Assembly (NCBI GenBank): GCA_902167985.1
Contig: CABHNZ010000016.1
Span: 62,001-126,000, forward strand
Direction of reading: 5' to 3'
DNA length: 64,000 bases
Source: Shinella sp. UYSO24
GTDB lineage: Bacteria; Pseudomonadota; Alphaproteobacteria; Rhizobiales; Rhizobiaceae
A program made the position numbers and the translations under genes. Positions 45,246-54,293 of the stretch are shown one piece after another (the first letter of the stretch is position 1; every line of letters begins with the position of its first letter). Under the pieces are notes generated by a model. The model made no database searches, was not told the origin of the DNA, and saw only the letters and a list, made by a program, of their open reading frames with translations.

Positions 45246-46346
45246 ATGACATTCAACCAGAAACGCGTGGTCGACGCTCTTCGCGCCTTTGAAGCCGGTG
45301 AAATCGTCGTCGTGACCGACGATGACGGCCGCGAGAACGAAGGCGACCTGATCGTTGCTGCCGTTCATTGCACCGCCGACAAGATGGCCTTCATCGTTCG
45401 CCACACGTCGGGCATTGTCTGCGCACCCATGCCGGCCTCAGAGGCCAAGCGGCTGAACCTCAGCGCCATGGTCGCCGAGAATGACAGCGCCCATACGACG
45501 GCCTTTACCGTGACGGTCGATTTCAAGCATGGCACGACGACCGGCATTTCGGCCGAAGACCGGACGCTGACCGTCCGCAACCTCGCCAACCCGAATGTCG
45601 GCCCGGCCGACTTTGTCCGCCCCGGCCATATCTTCCCGCTGATTGCGCGCGAAGGCGGCGTCCTGATGCGCTCCGGCCATACGGAAGCGGCGGTCGATCT
45701 GTGCAAGCTGGCAGGCCTGCCGCCGATCGGCGTGATCTGCGAGCTGGTCAATGACAATGGCACGGTGATGCGCGGCCAGCAGGTCTCGGAATTTGCCGAG
45801 ACGAACGGGCTGAAGCAGGTTTCGGTGGCGGATCTCATCGCCTATCGCCAGCGCAAGGAAACGCTGATCGAGCTCAAGTCGCAGTTCGAGATTCAGACCC
45901 AGCAGGGCAAGGCCAAGGCACATGCCTATTCGCTGCCCTGGGATCCGATGCAGCATGTGGCGGTGATCTTCGGCGACATTCGCGACGGCGTCGACATTCC
46001 GGTGCGCCTGCATCTGGAAAATGTCACGCGCGATGTGTTCGGCGCGACGCGTCCGCTCGATACCTATATGGCGAAAATCGCCGAAGAAGGGCGTGGCATC
46101 ATCATCTACCTGCGCGAGGGCTCGGTGGGCGTCGGCCAAATCGATACCGGCCGCAAGGTTCGCCAGGGGCAGGAAGGCCATGCGGAAGCCCAGGCACGCG
46201 AAAGCGAATGGCTGGAAATCGGCCTTGGCGCGCAGATCCTCAAGGATCTCGGCGTCACCTCGATCAAGCTTCTGACCAAGAGCGAACGCCACTATGTCGG
46301 CATCGAAGGTTTTGGCATCAAGATTGCCGAGACGGTGATCTGCTGA
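45246..46346 (+). CDS. ribB: 3,4-dihydroxy-2-butanone 4-phosphate synthase with degenerate GTP cyclohydrolase II-like domain
   Basis: 366 residues in two domains. The N-terminal half (about 1-205) is RibB, which makes the four-carbon precursor of riboflavin from ribulose 5-phosphate: DDDGRENEGDLIVAA, HTSGIVCAPM, DFKHGTTTGISAEDR and FVRPGHIFPLIAREGGVLMRSGHTEAAVDL are complete. The C-terminal half (about 206-366) follows the fold of GTP cyclohydrolase II (YMAKIAEEGRGIIIYLREG, LGAQILKDLGVTSIKLLT, GIEGFGIKI), but the three zinc-binding Cys (normally CxxGxxxGSxxCDC) are absent, replaced by VTRDVFGATRPLD. So only RibB activity is expected; the second domain may be regulatory or structural. A terminator follows. 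Confidence 0.92.
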   Translation: MTFNQKRVVDALRAFEAGEIVVVTDDDGRENEGDLIVAAVHCTADKMAFIVRHTSGIVCAPMPASEAKRLNLSAMVAENDSAHTTAFTVTVDFKHGTTTGISAEDRTLTVRNLANPNVGPADFVRPGHIFPLIAREGGVLMRSGHTEAAVDLCKLAGLPPIGVICELVNDNGTVMRGQQVSEFAETNGLKQVSVADLIAYRQRKETLIELKSQFEIQTQQGKAKAHAYSLPWDPMQHVAVIFGDIRDGVDIPVRLHLENVTRDVFGATRPLDTYMAKIAEEGRGIIIYLREGSVGVGQIDTGRKVRQGQEGHAEAQARESEWLEIGLGAQILKDLGVTSIKLLTKSERHYVGIEGFGIKIAETVIC

Positions 46347-46378
46347 ATACCACCTATTGCGATACATGATCACAATAC

Positions 46379-46412
46379 TAAACTGCCGCCATTGAGCGGC
46401 AGTTTTTTTTTC
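46379..46412 (+). terminator. Strong terminator after ribBA
   Basis: AACTGCCGC pairs with GCGGCAGTT around a six-base loop, followed by ten T; it ends the aroC-ribBA transcript. Bases 46413-46669 show no gene. Confidence 0.9.
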
Positions 46413-46669
46413 GTGTACCCATAATGAGGATCATTTGGGACGAGCCGCCGAGGTCTGACGACACGATCCGAAGCCGCGATACGCTCGGCGCTCCACATGC
46501 CTTCACGCTGTCTCACCTGGAGTTGAATCTCATCGCTGGAACATTTTGCGCTGTCCCCCGGTTATTGACGCATTAACGTCCGTCATGATCGCGGGCGGTC
46601 GCCTTTAAAGCCGGAATGCCACCCGGTGCAAGGCGGCTTCCGATTTGCGTCCAGCCCAAGGGTATCGCC

Positions 46670-47258
46670 TTGAACAGAAGCATCAAGATCACCCCCCTCA
46701 CCCTCGACCCCACCCATCTCGAGCCGGTTGCGCCGATTGCGATGCTGACGCTCGAGACCGTGGTTTTCGGCCAGAGCGAGCTCGTGCCGAACAATCCGCG
46801 CCTGCCCGTCCTCATCTACCGGGATGCGATACCGCAGGTCGGCGATATGGCCGCAGCCTTCGAAGACCTGTTCGACGAAGCGGGCTGGGAGTACGGATGG
46901 CGGCGCGAATGGCATAACGTCATCAGCTCGGAGCATCGCTACCGCACCGGCGCCATGAAGCACTCGGCATAGCCTCGGGGCGGGCAATCATCCAGATCGG
47001 CGGTCCGGAAGGTGACGCGATCAGCGTGGTTGCCGGAGATTGTCTTGTCCTGCCGGCCGGAACCGGCCGCCGCAAGATCGAGGCAAGCCGGGATTCGTCG
47101 TCGTCGGCGCCTGCCCGGCCGGCCAGGAGCCGGACCTCGAAAGCGGACCGCCGACGGCATGGCACATTACCCGTATCGCACGGCTGCCAATCCCGAAAAG
47201 CGACCCTATCTCCGGCGAAAGCGGCCTACTGCCGCGGATCTGGAGCCGCGCAGTCTGA
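46670..47258 (+). CDS. Cupin protein, YjlB-like (two frameshifts near 46953 and 47088)
   Basis: About 196 residues when rebuilt from a TTG at 46670, which follows an AAGGG site; other starts are possible. The reading is LNRSIKITPL, LVPNNPRLPVLIYRDAIP, AAFEDLFDEAGWEYGWRREWHNVI. One C is missing near 46953, after which HEALGIASGRAIIQIGG and GDCLVLPAGTGRRKIEAS form the cupin beta barrel with the usual His/Glu metal site. A second missing C near 47088 leads to GFVVVGACPAGQEPDLESG, and the frame ends at 47258. The order and motifs fit YjlB-family cupins, whose role is unknown. Confidence 0.7.
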
Positions 47259-47348
47259 AGCATAGTGGTTTCTGGGCCGTGCCGGTGTCGAGACATGCCG
47301 GTGTCTGGGCCATCCCGCTGTGTGCCACGACCCGGGTGATCTGGCCTT

Positions 47349-48544
47349 TCAGCCCTCGCCGCGCCAGCCATCCTGATAGACGACCTTGTCGACACCGGCA
47401 AATTTCGCGATGCGCGCCAGTTCTGCATCGAGCTTGTCGAGACGTCCAGCCGAAGGGCGGACACCCTTTTCCAGCCAGAGACGCTTGACGTCCAGCACGC
47501 CCGCCTTGCGGTCCGCCTTCATGTCGATGCGACCGATCATCCGGTCGCTTCCAGGAGCGGGAAGACATAGTAGCCGTATTGCCGCTTCGGCTCCGGCACG
47601 AAGACCTCGATCCGGTAGAAGAAATTAAACAGCCGCTCGGCGCGGTCGCGGTTGCGCAGCAGCGGATCGAACGGGCTCAGCACCCGGATTCGCGCCGGTG
47701 GTTCGGGAATATCGCCGAGATGATCCGGAAAGCCGGTGAAGGCGAAGGAGGGTCTTGGCCGGCTGCCATCGGCAGTCTCGATCAGGATCTCGTCCAGTTC
47801 GTCGCGATGGCGCTTTACCCAGTCCTTCGCCTCTTCAGGGGTGACGATATCCCAGAAGGCGGCGATTTCGCCCGAGGTGGCAAAGCCGAGCTTTTTGAGC
47901 GCGCTGCGGCAGGCCCAGTCGACGAAGGCTTCATGCTCCACTTCCGGCTCGTGGTGATGGCTGGCAATGACCCGCTCCGTCAGGTCGTAGATCTTCTGGA
48001 AATTCACCCGGCCGGCGATCGAGAGCTTGCCGGTGTGCCAATAATATTCGAGCGCCGTCTTGTTCGGATGCCAGTTCCACCAGCCGCCGGATTTGTGATC
48101 TTCCACCTTCATGTCGCGTGACATGATCGCACCGTTTTCCGCGATATGCCGGAACGTCTCTTCGAAGGCAGAGTCAAAACCCTCGCCATGCCATTTGCGC
48201 CAGCGCTCCGCGATCACCGGCTCGCGGCGGCGGAAGCGGTGCTTCCAGTAACGGAAAAGCTTTGCCGGGATGATCGAGGCATCATGCGTCCAGTGCTCGA
48301 AAAGCTCGCCATCTTTTTCAAGCAGCGTCGTCAGATGCTCGCGCCTGTAGGTCTGGTTGCGGGAGAAGAGGATCATGTGATGGGCGCGTTCGACCGTCGC
48401 GATACTATCGACCTGAACGAAGCCGAGATCGTCGATCAATTGCAGCAGGCCCGGCTTGTCGAGCGCGCGGCCGGGTGGCGCCGCCAGCTGCTGACGTTCG
48501 AGAAAAATCCTGCGGGCCTGATCATTCGCTACAAGAATCGCCAT
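47349..48544 (-). CDS. Winged-helix DNA-binding protein, YcaQ-like (frameshift near 47548)
   Basis: About 398 residues when rebuilt. The sequence MAILVANDQARRIFLERQQLA, LLQLIDDLGFVQVDSIATVERAHHMILFSR, LFEHWTHDASIIPAKLFRYW and GRVNFQKIYDLTERVI belongs to the winged-helix family that includes E. coli YcaQ, a DNA glycosylase that unhooks interstrand crosslinks. One G is missing near 47548, and the last 60 residues lie in another frame (MIGRIDMKADRKAGVL, VRPSAGRLDKLDAELARIAKFAGV). A DNA repair role is inferred from family resemblance only. Convergent with the cupin gene. Confidence 0.8.
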
Positions 48545-48651
48545 GGATCAAAGACTAGGCCTTCGCCGCTGCCTTTTCAATGTTCATGTTAAGTTCCGGT
48601 TTGAAGCGCGTCTCCGGCAGGCTATAGACGCGCAACCAGTGAGGGGCAGGC

Positions 48652-49329
48652 GTGGATATCCGTTTCAATCAGGCAGAGGCGCGGTATGACGGTCGCATCG
48701 TCCTTCATCCGCTGACGCTTTCGCTGACCGAGCGGCGGATCGGCATTATCGGGCTGAACGGCTCCGGCAAGACGACATTTGCGCGGATGATCAACGGGCT
48801 CGTTTCTCCCACAAGCGGTTCGGTGACAGTCAACGGGCTCGACACGGTGAAGGATCTCGACCGCTCGCGGGCGCAGACCGGCTTCATTTTCCAGAACCCG
48901 CAGAACCAGATCATCCTGCCGCTTCTGAAGGATGATATCGCGCTTGGCCTCAAGGCCCAGAAGCTTTCGAAAACCGAAGTCGATCAGGCGGTGACGGCGA
49001 TCCTTGCCCGCTTCGGCATCGGCCATCTGGCGGACCGGCGAGCGCATGAGCTTTCAGGCGGCGAATTGCAGCTGGCGGCCTTCGCCTCGGTTCTGGTCAG
49101 CGGACCGCAGATCCTGATCATGGACGAGCCGACCAACCAGCTCGATCTGAAAAACCGCAATCTGGTGGAGCGGACGATCGACGAGCTTTCCGAGGATGTA
49201 ATCGTGATCAGCCACGACCTGCCGCTGGTGGCAGGTCTCGACCGGCTGCTGCTGTTTCACGAAGGCCGCATCGCTGCCGATGGGCGTCCGGAAGAGGTGA
49301 TCGCGCGCTACCGGGAGATTGCAGGGTGA
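48652..49329 (+). CDS. bioM: Biotin ECF transporter ATPase
   Basis: 225 residues from the GTG at 48652, which follows GAGGGGCAGG. ATP-binding subunit that powers the BioMNY biotin importer at the inner membrane. Walker A GLNGSGKTT (about 36-44), Q-loop FIFQNPQNQIILP, signature LSGGELQLAAFASVLVSGPQ, Walker B ILIMDEPTNQLD and switch His in ISHDLPLV. It overlaps bioN by four bases. No BioR-type operator (TTATMKATAA) is seen in the 110 bases upstream. Confidence 0.9.
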   Translation: MDIRFNQAEARYDGRIVLHPLTLSLTERRIGIIGLNGSGKTTFARMINGLVSPTSGSVTVNGLDTVKDLDRSRAQTGFIFQNPQNQIILPLLKDDIALGLKAQKLSKTEVDQAVTAILARFGIGHLADRRAHELSGGELQLAAFASVLVSGPQILIMDEPTNQLDLKNRNLVERTIDELSEDVIVISHDLPLVAGLDRLLLFHEGRIAADGRPEEVIARYREIAG

Positions 49330-49931
49330 AGACGCTCTATCACGACGGCGATACTCCCCTGCACCGGCTTTCGCCGCGGGTGAAGCTGATCGGGCTTGCC
49401 GTCGCAAGCGTCATACTGTTCTGGCTGCACTCGCCTGTGGCACTTGGTGTTGCGGCGCTGGCGAGCCTCATTCTCTTCTCGACGCTAAGGCTTGGATGGG
49501 CCGAGAGCTGGCTCAGGCTGCGACCGCTGATCCTGACGCTGGTGCTCGTTTCGCTCTTCACGCTGGCCTTCAACGGGAGGATAGATGCGCTGACCGTGTT
49601 TCTTCGGCTCGGAAGCCTGATGCTGCTGGCCGCTTCGGTGACGGCAACGACGGGGATCGGTGATTTCATCGACGAGATCACGCTTGCCGCCATGCCGCTC
49701 GAACGGCTCTGCATCCTGCAGGCAGCCGATGTGGGCCTTTCGATCGGGCTCGTCATCCGCTTCGTGCCGGAAGTTGTCTCTCGCTATCAAACGATCCGCG
49801 AGGCGCATTTTGCGCGCGGTCTAAAAGTTCGGCCGCTGACCGTTGCGGTACCGCTGATCATCCTGACGCTCAGGAGCGCCGACGAGATTGCCGCCGCGAT
49901 TGACGCCCGCGGCATCCGGCGGCAGAAGTAA
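49326..49931 (+). CDS. bioN: Biotin ECF transporter transmembrane subunit
   Basis: 201 residues from the GTG at 49326, with about five hydrophobic helices. The coupling helices carry the Ala-Arg-Gly motif family in IREAHFARGLKVRP and the C-terminal AAAIDARGIRRQK. It links BioM to the substrate-binding BioY. The frame is intact and lies between bioM and bioY as in other rhizobia. Confidence 0.9.
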   Translation: MKTLYHDGDTPLHRLSPRVKLIGLAVASVILFWLHSPVALGVAALASLILFSTLRLGWAESWLRLRPLILTLVLVSLFTLAFNGRIDALTVFLRLGSLMLLAASVTATTGIGDFIDEITLAAMPLERLCILQAADVGLSIGLVIRFVPEVVSRYQTIREAHFARGLKVRPLTVAVPLIILTLRSADEIAAAIDARGIRRQK

Positions 49932-49969
49932 ACAAAAGATAAACTCCAAGAGGAAGCGACAAGGACATC

Positions 49970-50532
49970 ATGAACACCCGCGATCTCGTTCTTTCGGCGC
50001 TGTTTGCCGCCATCATCATTGCGCTTGGGCTTCTGCCGCCGATCATGCTCGGCTTCGTGCCGGTGCCGATCACCGCACAATCGCTCGGCGTGATGCTGGC
50101 CGGCGTCGTGCTCGGCGCCGTCGCGGCACGATTGCCGTGCTTCTCGTTCTCGTGGTTGCGGCGATCGGCCTGCCGGTGCTTTCGGGCGGTCGTGGCGGGC
50201 TTGCCGTCTTTGCCGCGCCGACCACGGGCTATCTGATCGGCTGGGTGTTTGCCGCCCTCGTGACCGGTCTCGTCTCGGAAAAGCTGGTCAACCGCGATCA
50301 GGCGGCAGTGGCGCAGACGGTCGGCTTCTTCATTGCGGCCGTCGCCGGTGGCGTTGTTGTGCTTTATGCCTGCGGCATCAGCTATCTGGCCGTCGTCACC
50401 GGGCTCGGCTTCCAGAAGGCCTTTCTCGGCTCGATGGCCTTCATTCCGGGCGACGTCATCAAGGCCGTGGTCGCAGCCCTTGCCGGCCGCGCCGTGATGG
50501 TCGGCTACCCGCTTCTGCCGCAGCGGGCATAA
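49970..50532 (+). CDS. bioY: Biotin-binding ECF transporter subunit (frameshift near 50119)
   Basis: About 187 residues when rebuilt. Start MNTRDLVLSALFAAIIIALGL with AAGGA upstream. It binds biotin at the inner membrane. Near residue 50, in VVLGARRG, one C is missing (near 50119); the following frame has LPVLSGGRGGLAVFAAPTTGYLIGWVFAA, the biotin-binding core of BioY proteins, and ends MAFIPGDVIKAVVAALAGRAV. Last gene of bioMNY. Confidence 0.9.
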
Positions 50533-50535
50533 TAA

Positions 50536-50948
50536 TTAGTCGAGAAACTTGTAGAGCCAGTCGCGCAGGTCTTCCGGCAGCGCGACTGGCTCTCGCGTTT
50601 CGGGTCGACGCTCGACCAGACGATCTCGGCTTCGGCGATATCTTCCTTGCCGCGCCGCATATGGACGATGAAGCCTGCGGACTTGCCGCCGATCTTGCTG
50701 ACGGCAACCGTCATGCGGACATGTTCGCCGAGCCTCAGCGGCTGGTGGAAGGTGAGGTTCAGCTTCGAGACGACGAAGAAGGGATCATCGACCACCGGCT
50801 TGCGATGGCGCCAGAAATCGGCGAGCGCCTCCTCGGCGTGATAAAGATAGGCACCGCGAAACATCTCGCCATTGAGATCGACATCGCGGTAGGGAACCTG
50901 AAATTCCTGATATCCTGCCATCGGCTTGCCTGTGATTTCCCCTGCCAT
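50536..50948 (-). CDS. Acyl-CoA thioesterase (hot-dog fold; frameshift near 50600)
   Basis: About 137 residues from the ATG at 50948 (MAGEITGKPMAGYQEF); the ATG at 50921 is an alternative. The hot-dog fold pattern is VPYRDVDLNGEMFRGAYLYHAEEALADFWRHR and MTVAVSKIGGKSAGFIVHM, with the acidic residue of the active site near the start of the long helix. One A is missing near 50600; the restored frame ends LPEDLRDWLYKFLD. Substrate is unknown. Convergent with bioY, with only three bases between the two stops. Confidence 0.8.
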
Positions 50949-51140
50949 AACCCGGCGCCAAGGCCGCACTCCCCTTTCTTTCCAGTGAACGGCAGGCAGG
51001 GCAAGAGGAGCGCGCTTGAAAATACCACCGACATGCGCCATGTCGGAAGGGTCCCGCATGATCGCTCCGCCCAATCAATCACCGATCGATACCGCCTGAA
51101 GCCTCCAAGGCGTGATGCGGTGAGGTGCAGAAGAGGCCCC

Positions 51141-52076
51141 ATGACCACCCGCCTTTACGAACACCCGATCTTTCTCGAACACGAGACGCCGGAGGGCCAT
51201 CCCGAACGGCCGGACCGGCTGCGTTCGCTGGCGATCGCGCTCGAACATCCGAATTTTTCCCGGCTGGATCGCCGGCAGGCGCCGCAGGCCAATGAGGATG
51301 CGATCCTGCTGGCGCATCCGGAAGAACACTTGCGCGCCGTGATGCGCGAGATCCCGGAAGAAGAAAAGCGCATCCGCCAGATCGAAAACGATACCTATGT
51401 CAGCCAGAAAAGCCTGCAGGCGGCGCTGACCGGCATAGGCGGTGCGATGGCGGGCGTGGACGACGTGATGACGGGAAAGGCGGACAATGTTTTCGTCGCC
51501 TCGCGCCCGCCCGGCCATCATGCCGAAAAGACCAAGGCGATGGGCTTTTGCCTGTTCAACAATGCCGCAATTGCCGCCCGGCACGCCCAGCAGGTCTATG
51601 GGGTGGAAAAGGTCGCCATCGTCGACTGGGATGTTCATCACGGCAATGGCACGCAGGATATTTTCTGGGATGATCCGTCGGTGCTGTTCTGCTCGACGCA
51701 TCAGATACCGCTCTATCCCGGCACCGGCGCGCTCAACGAGACAGGCACGAGAAACACGATCGTCAACGCGCCCTTGTCTCCCAATACCGGCAGCGAGCAT
51801 TTTCGCGAGGCTTTCAAGGACAGGGTCCTGCCGGCGCTCAACAATTTCCGGCCGGACCTTCTGATCATTTCCGCAGGCTTCGACGCGCATCACCGCGATC
51901 CGCTGGCGCAAATCAATCTCGTCGGCGACGATTTCGACTGGGCGACCGGGCGGCTCATGGAAATCGCGGGGAAATACGCCGACAACCGGGTCGTCAGCGT
52001 GCTCGAGGGCGGCTATGATCTCGAAGGTCTGGCCGAATCGGCCGGCATGCACATCATGAGACTGCTGAGAGGATAG
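51141..52076 (+). CDS. Histone deacetylase-family (AcuC/acetylpolyamine amidohydrolase-like) protein
   Basis: 311 residues from the ATG at 51141. Zinc amidohydrolase that removes acetyl groups from amines such as acetylated lysine or polyamines. Motifs: ETPEGHPERPDRLRSLAIAL, VASRPPGHHAEKTKAMGFCLFNNAAIAA with the catalytic His pair, VAIVDWDVHHGNGTQDIFWDD (zinc Asp and His), ISAGFDAHHRDPLAQ (second Asp) and VLEGGYDLEGLA. In rhizobia it commonly stands just before xseB, as here. Intact. Confidence 0.9.
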   Translation: MTTRLYEHPIFLEHETPEGHPERPDRLRSLAIALEHPNFSRLDRRQAPQANEDAILLAHPEEHLRAVMREIPEEEKRIRQIENDTYVSQKSLQAALTGIGGAMAGVDDVMTGKADNVFVASRPPGHHAEKTKAMGFCLFNNAAIAARHAQQVYGVEKVAIVDWDVHHGNGTQDIFWDDPSVLFCSTHQIPLYPGTGALNETGTRNTIVNAPLSPNTGSEHFREAFKDRVLPALNNFRPDLLIISAGFDAHHRDPLAQINLVGDDFDWATGRLMEIAGKYADNRVVSVLEGGYDLEGLAESAGMHIMRLLRG

Positions 52077-52077
52077 A

Positions 52078-52344
52078 ATGACCGACATGAACGACGCACA
52101 GAAATCTGCGGGCGATGTCAGCTCCTATTCCTTCGAAAAGGCCGTGGCTGAACTGGAAAGCATCGTTGCCCGGCTGGAGCGCGGCGATGTGGCGCTCGAC
52201 GAATCCATCGCCATCTACGAGCGCGGCGAAGCCTTGAAGAAGCATTGCGAAACCCTGCTTTCGGCGGCCGAGAACCGGATCGAGAAGATCCGCCTCGACC
52301 GCGCCAGCAAGCCGCAGGGCACCGAGCCTCTCGACGGCGAATAG
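52078..52344 (+). CDS. xseB: Exodeoxyribonuclease VII small subunit
   Basis: 88 residues. It forms the single-strand nuclease with XseA, which is not in this window. The helical hairpin SSYSFEKAVAELESIVARLERGDVALDESIAIYERGEALKKHCETLLSAAENRIEKI is a clear family signature. The start is one base after the stop of the preceding gene, so the two are co-transcribed. Confidence 0.93.
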   Translation: MTDMNDAQKSAGDVSSYSFEKAVAELESIVARLERGDVALDESIAIYERGEALKKHCETLLSAAENRIEKIRLDRASKPQGTEPLDGE

Positions 52345-52460
52345 GCCGCTCACACGGAATTTCCGCGAATAATGGTTGGTATGCGGAAAATTTCCGCATA
52401 CCGGTCAACCTTCTATTTATTCGCTGTGCCTTATGTTCTGCCGACCAAACAAGGCATGGC

Positions 52461-53568
52461 ATGGGCACGATCAGACCGTTCAGAGACGAGGACGCGGAAA
52501 GCGTCGCAGCGCTGTTCCAGCGGGTCTTCCGTCGTGGCGGAGCATCCGATTGCGGTGCGCTGGCCGGTTATCTTCTGCAACTCTACAAGAATGGCCCGAC
52601 CTCTTCAGCCGACATCCCCTCGCTTGTGCATGAAAGCGACAGGGGCACGATCAGCGGCTTCATCGGCCTCAACGTGCTTTCCATGCGCTGGAATGAGCGC
52701 CCGCTGAAAGTGGCGCTCTGCAGCACGGTGATGGTCGATCGCAACGAGAATGATGCGGTTGCTGCCGCCAAGCTGATGAAAGCGGCACGCATCGGGCCGC
52801 AGGATTTTCCTTTTCGGAAACTGCCAGTGATGTGTCCTTAAGGATGATCCGCGGGATTGGCGGCCAGTCCCTGCCGCAGCACAGTTTCGACTGGGTGCGC
52901 TTCATCAAGCCGGCAACGGCCGCTGTCGAAGTGGCGCGGCGCCGGCTGCCGATCCTGCGCGCGGCACTGCCGGTCGCCAAATTCATCGACGGGCGATTGC
53001 GGGACCGCCGGCCGCAGACGCCGCGCTGGCTCGCCATGCCGAACCCGGTGCTGATGCCCGCCGGCTTCGAGACGCGCGACATCGGTCCCGCCGAGTTTGC
53101 CGGCATCTTTCTGGCCTTGACCGCACGGTTTGCCATTCGGCCGGACTGGAGCGCCGAGGAGATTGCCCATCTGGTGCGCGAGGCGATGGCCAAGCCGCTC
53201 TTCGGCACACCGGTGATCGCCGCCGTCTACGATCGCCACAACCGCCCTGCCGGCGCCTTCGTCTATCACGTCCGGCCGAACGGCACGGCCCGCATCATCC
53301 AGATGGTGGCGAGCGAGCAGCAGACCGGCGCGGTTCTCGATGCGTTGATCGCCGATGCAGCAGCGCGTGGCGCCTCGGTGGTGCGCGGCCGCACGCAGCC
53401 CTTCATGATGAACGCGATTTTGACGCGGCGTATCCCGCTCTTCAACGTCGCCTCCAGCGCCTATCACTGCCGCGAGCCGGAACTTCGGCAGCGATTGCCA
53501 GCGGCGATTGCTTTCTCAACGGGCTTGTGGGCGAGCAGTGGAGCCGCCTGATCGGCGATTTTCACTGA
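52461..53568 (+). CDS. GNAT-like acetyltransferase domain protein (frameshifts near 52808 and 53488)
   Basis: About 369 residues when rebuilt from the ATG at 52461 (MGTIRPFRDEDAESVAALFQRVF). The first third is GNAT-like: GTISGFIGLNVLSMRWNERPLKVALCSTVMVDRNEND. One T is missing in a run near 52808, after which the frame continues SLPQHSFDWVRFIKPATAAVEVARRR and later EEIAHLVREAMAKPLFGTPVIAAVYD, GAFVYHVRPNGTARIIQMVA. A second missing G near 53488 leads to CFLNGLVGEQWSRLIGDFH and the stop at 53568. I do not know the substrate. The pattern of two half domains suggests a double GNAT protein. Confidence 0.65.
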
Positions 53569-53632
53569 CCGGCCAAAACCCGGCAGAGCGGCGCCACTCG
53601 ACGGAAAAGCCGCAATCTCCTATATTCCGGGC

Positions 53633-53941
53633 ATGGACAAGGATCAGGTCATCGCCACACTTCGAGAGCACGAGGCAGAGCTTCGGGCTGCGGGTGTGCA
53701 GGCCTTGTCGCTGTTCGGCTCCGTGGCGCGCAATGAAGCCGAGGAAGGATCCGATCTCGATGTGGTCGTGCGTCTGGACCCTGACCTGATGGGGCGCGGC
53801 TTTGCCTATTTCGGCTCGCTGGAAGATTTGCGCCAAAGGCTTCAGGATATTGTCGGAACACACGTCGATATCGTGTCCGAGCCGGTCAACAGGACGAGGC
53901 TTGCCCGCGAGATCGAAAGGGATCGGCAACTTGCCTTCTAG
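53633..53941 (+). CDS. MntA-like minimal nucleotidyltransferase (antitoxin)
   Basis: 102 residues. The nucleotidyltransferase signature is complete: LSLFGSVARNEAEEGSDLDVVVRLDP at about residues 24-50, with the GS and DxD motifs. In MntA/HepT modules this enzyme neutralises the HEPN toxin, in some systems by adding AMP to a Tyr. The overlapping HEPN gene downstream fits such a module. A stand-alone role in adding nucleotides to another protein cannot be excluded. Intact. Confidence 0.8.
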   Translation: MDKDQVIATLREHEAELRAAGVQALSLFGSVARNEAEEGSDLDVVVRLDPDLMGRGFAYFGSLEDLRQRLQDIVGTHVDIVSEPVNRTRLAREIERDRQLAF

Positions 53942-54287
53942 CCGACCCTTTGCAAGGATCGAGGACATTCTCGAAAACGCGCGCGCTGCTCTCGACTATA
54001 CGCGTGGCATGACGCAGGCAGACTATGTCGCCGACCGCAAAACGCAGGATGCCTGCGAGCGTTGCCTGTCGAGGCTTTCGGAAGCCGCCGTAAAGCTCGG
54101 CGCATTCGCCGAGGAGCGCTTGCCGCATCACACATGGAGCGGCATTCGTGGCATCGGCAACATCCTGCGGCACGACTATGATCGCGTCGAAACCGTCAAC
54201 ATCTGGGATGTCATCACGCCCGATCTGCCGGCATTGGTTGCCGATATCGAAGTTGTGCTGCGGTCCGTGCCGGACACAGAAAGGTAG
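53931..54287 (+). CDS. HepT-like HEPN (DUF86) protein, probable toxin partner
   Basis: About 118 residues from a TTG at 53931, which overlaps the MntA-like gene by 11 bases and follows an AAAGGGA site. The sequence is helical: RIEDILENARAALDYTRGMTQADYVADRKTQDACERCLSRLSEAAVKLG, with the motif region GIRGIGNILRHDYDRV. HEPN RNases usually show R-x4-6-H-x-Y. Here HxY is kept (HDY), but the usual Arg five residues before His is a Gly, although an earlier Arg and one directly next to His exist. Whether it is still an RNase is open. Six bases before pirin, so probably in one transcript. Confidence 0.7.
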   Translation: MPSSRPFARIEDILENARAALDYTRGMTQADYVADRKTQDACERCLSRLSEAAVKLGAFAEERLPHHTWSGIRGIGNILRHDYDRVETVNIWDVITPDLPALVADIEVVLRSVPDTER

Positions 54288-54293
54288 CCAGCC

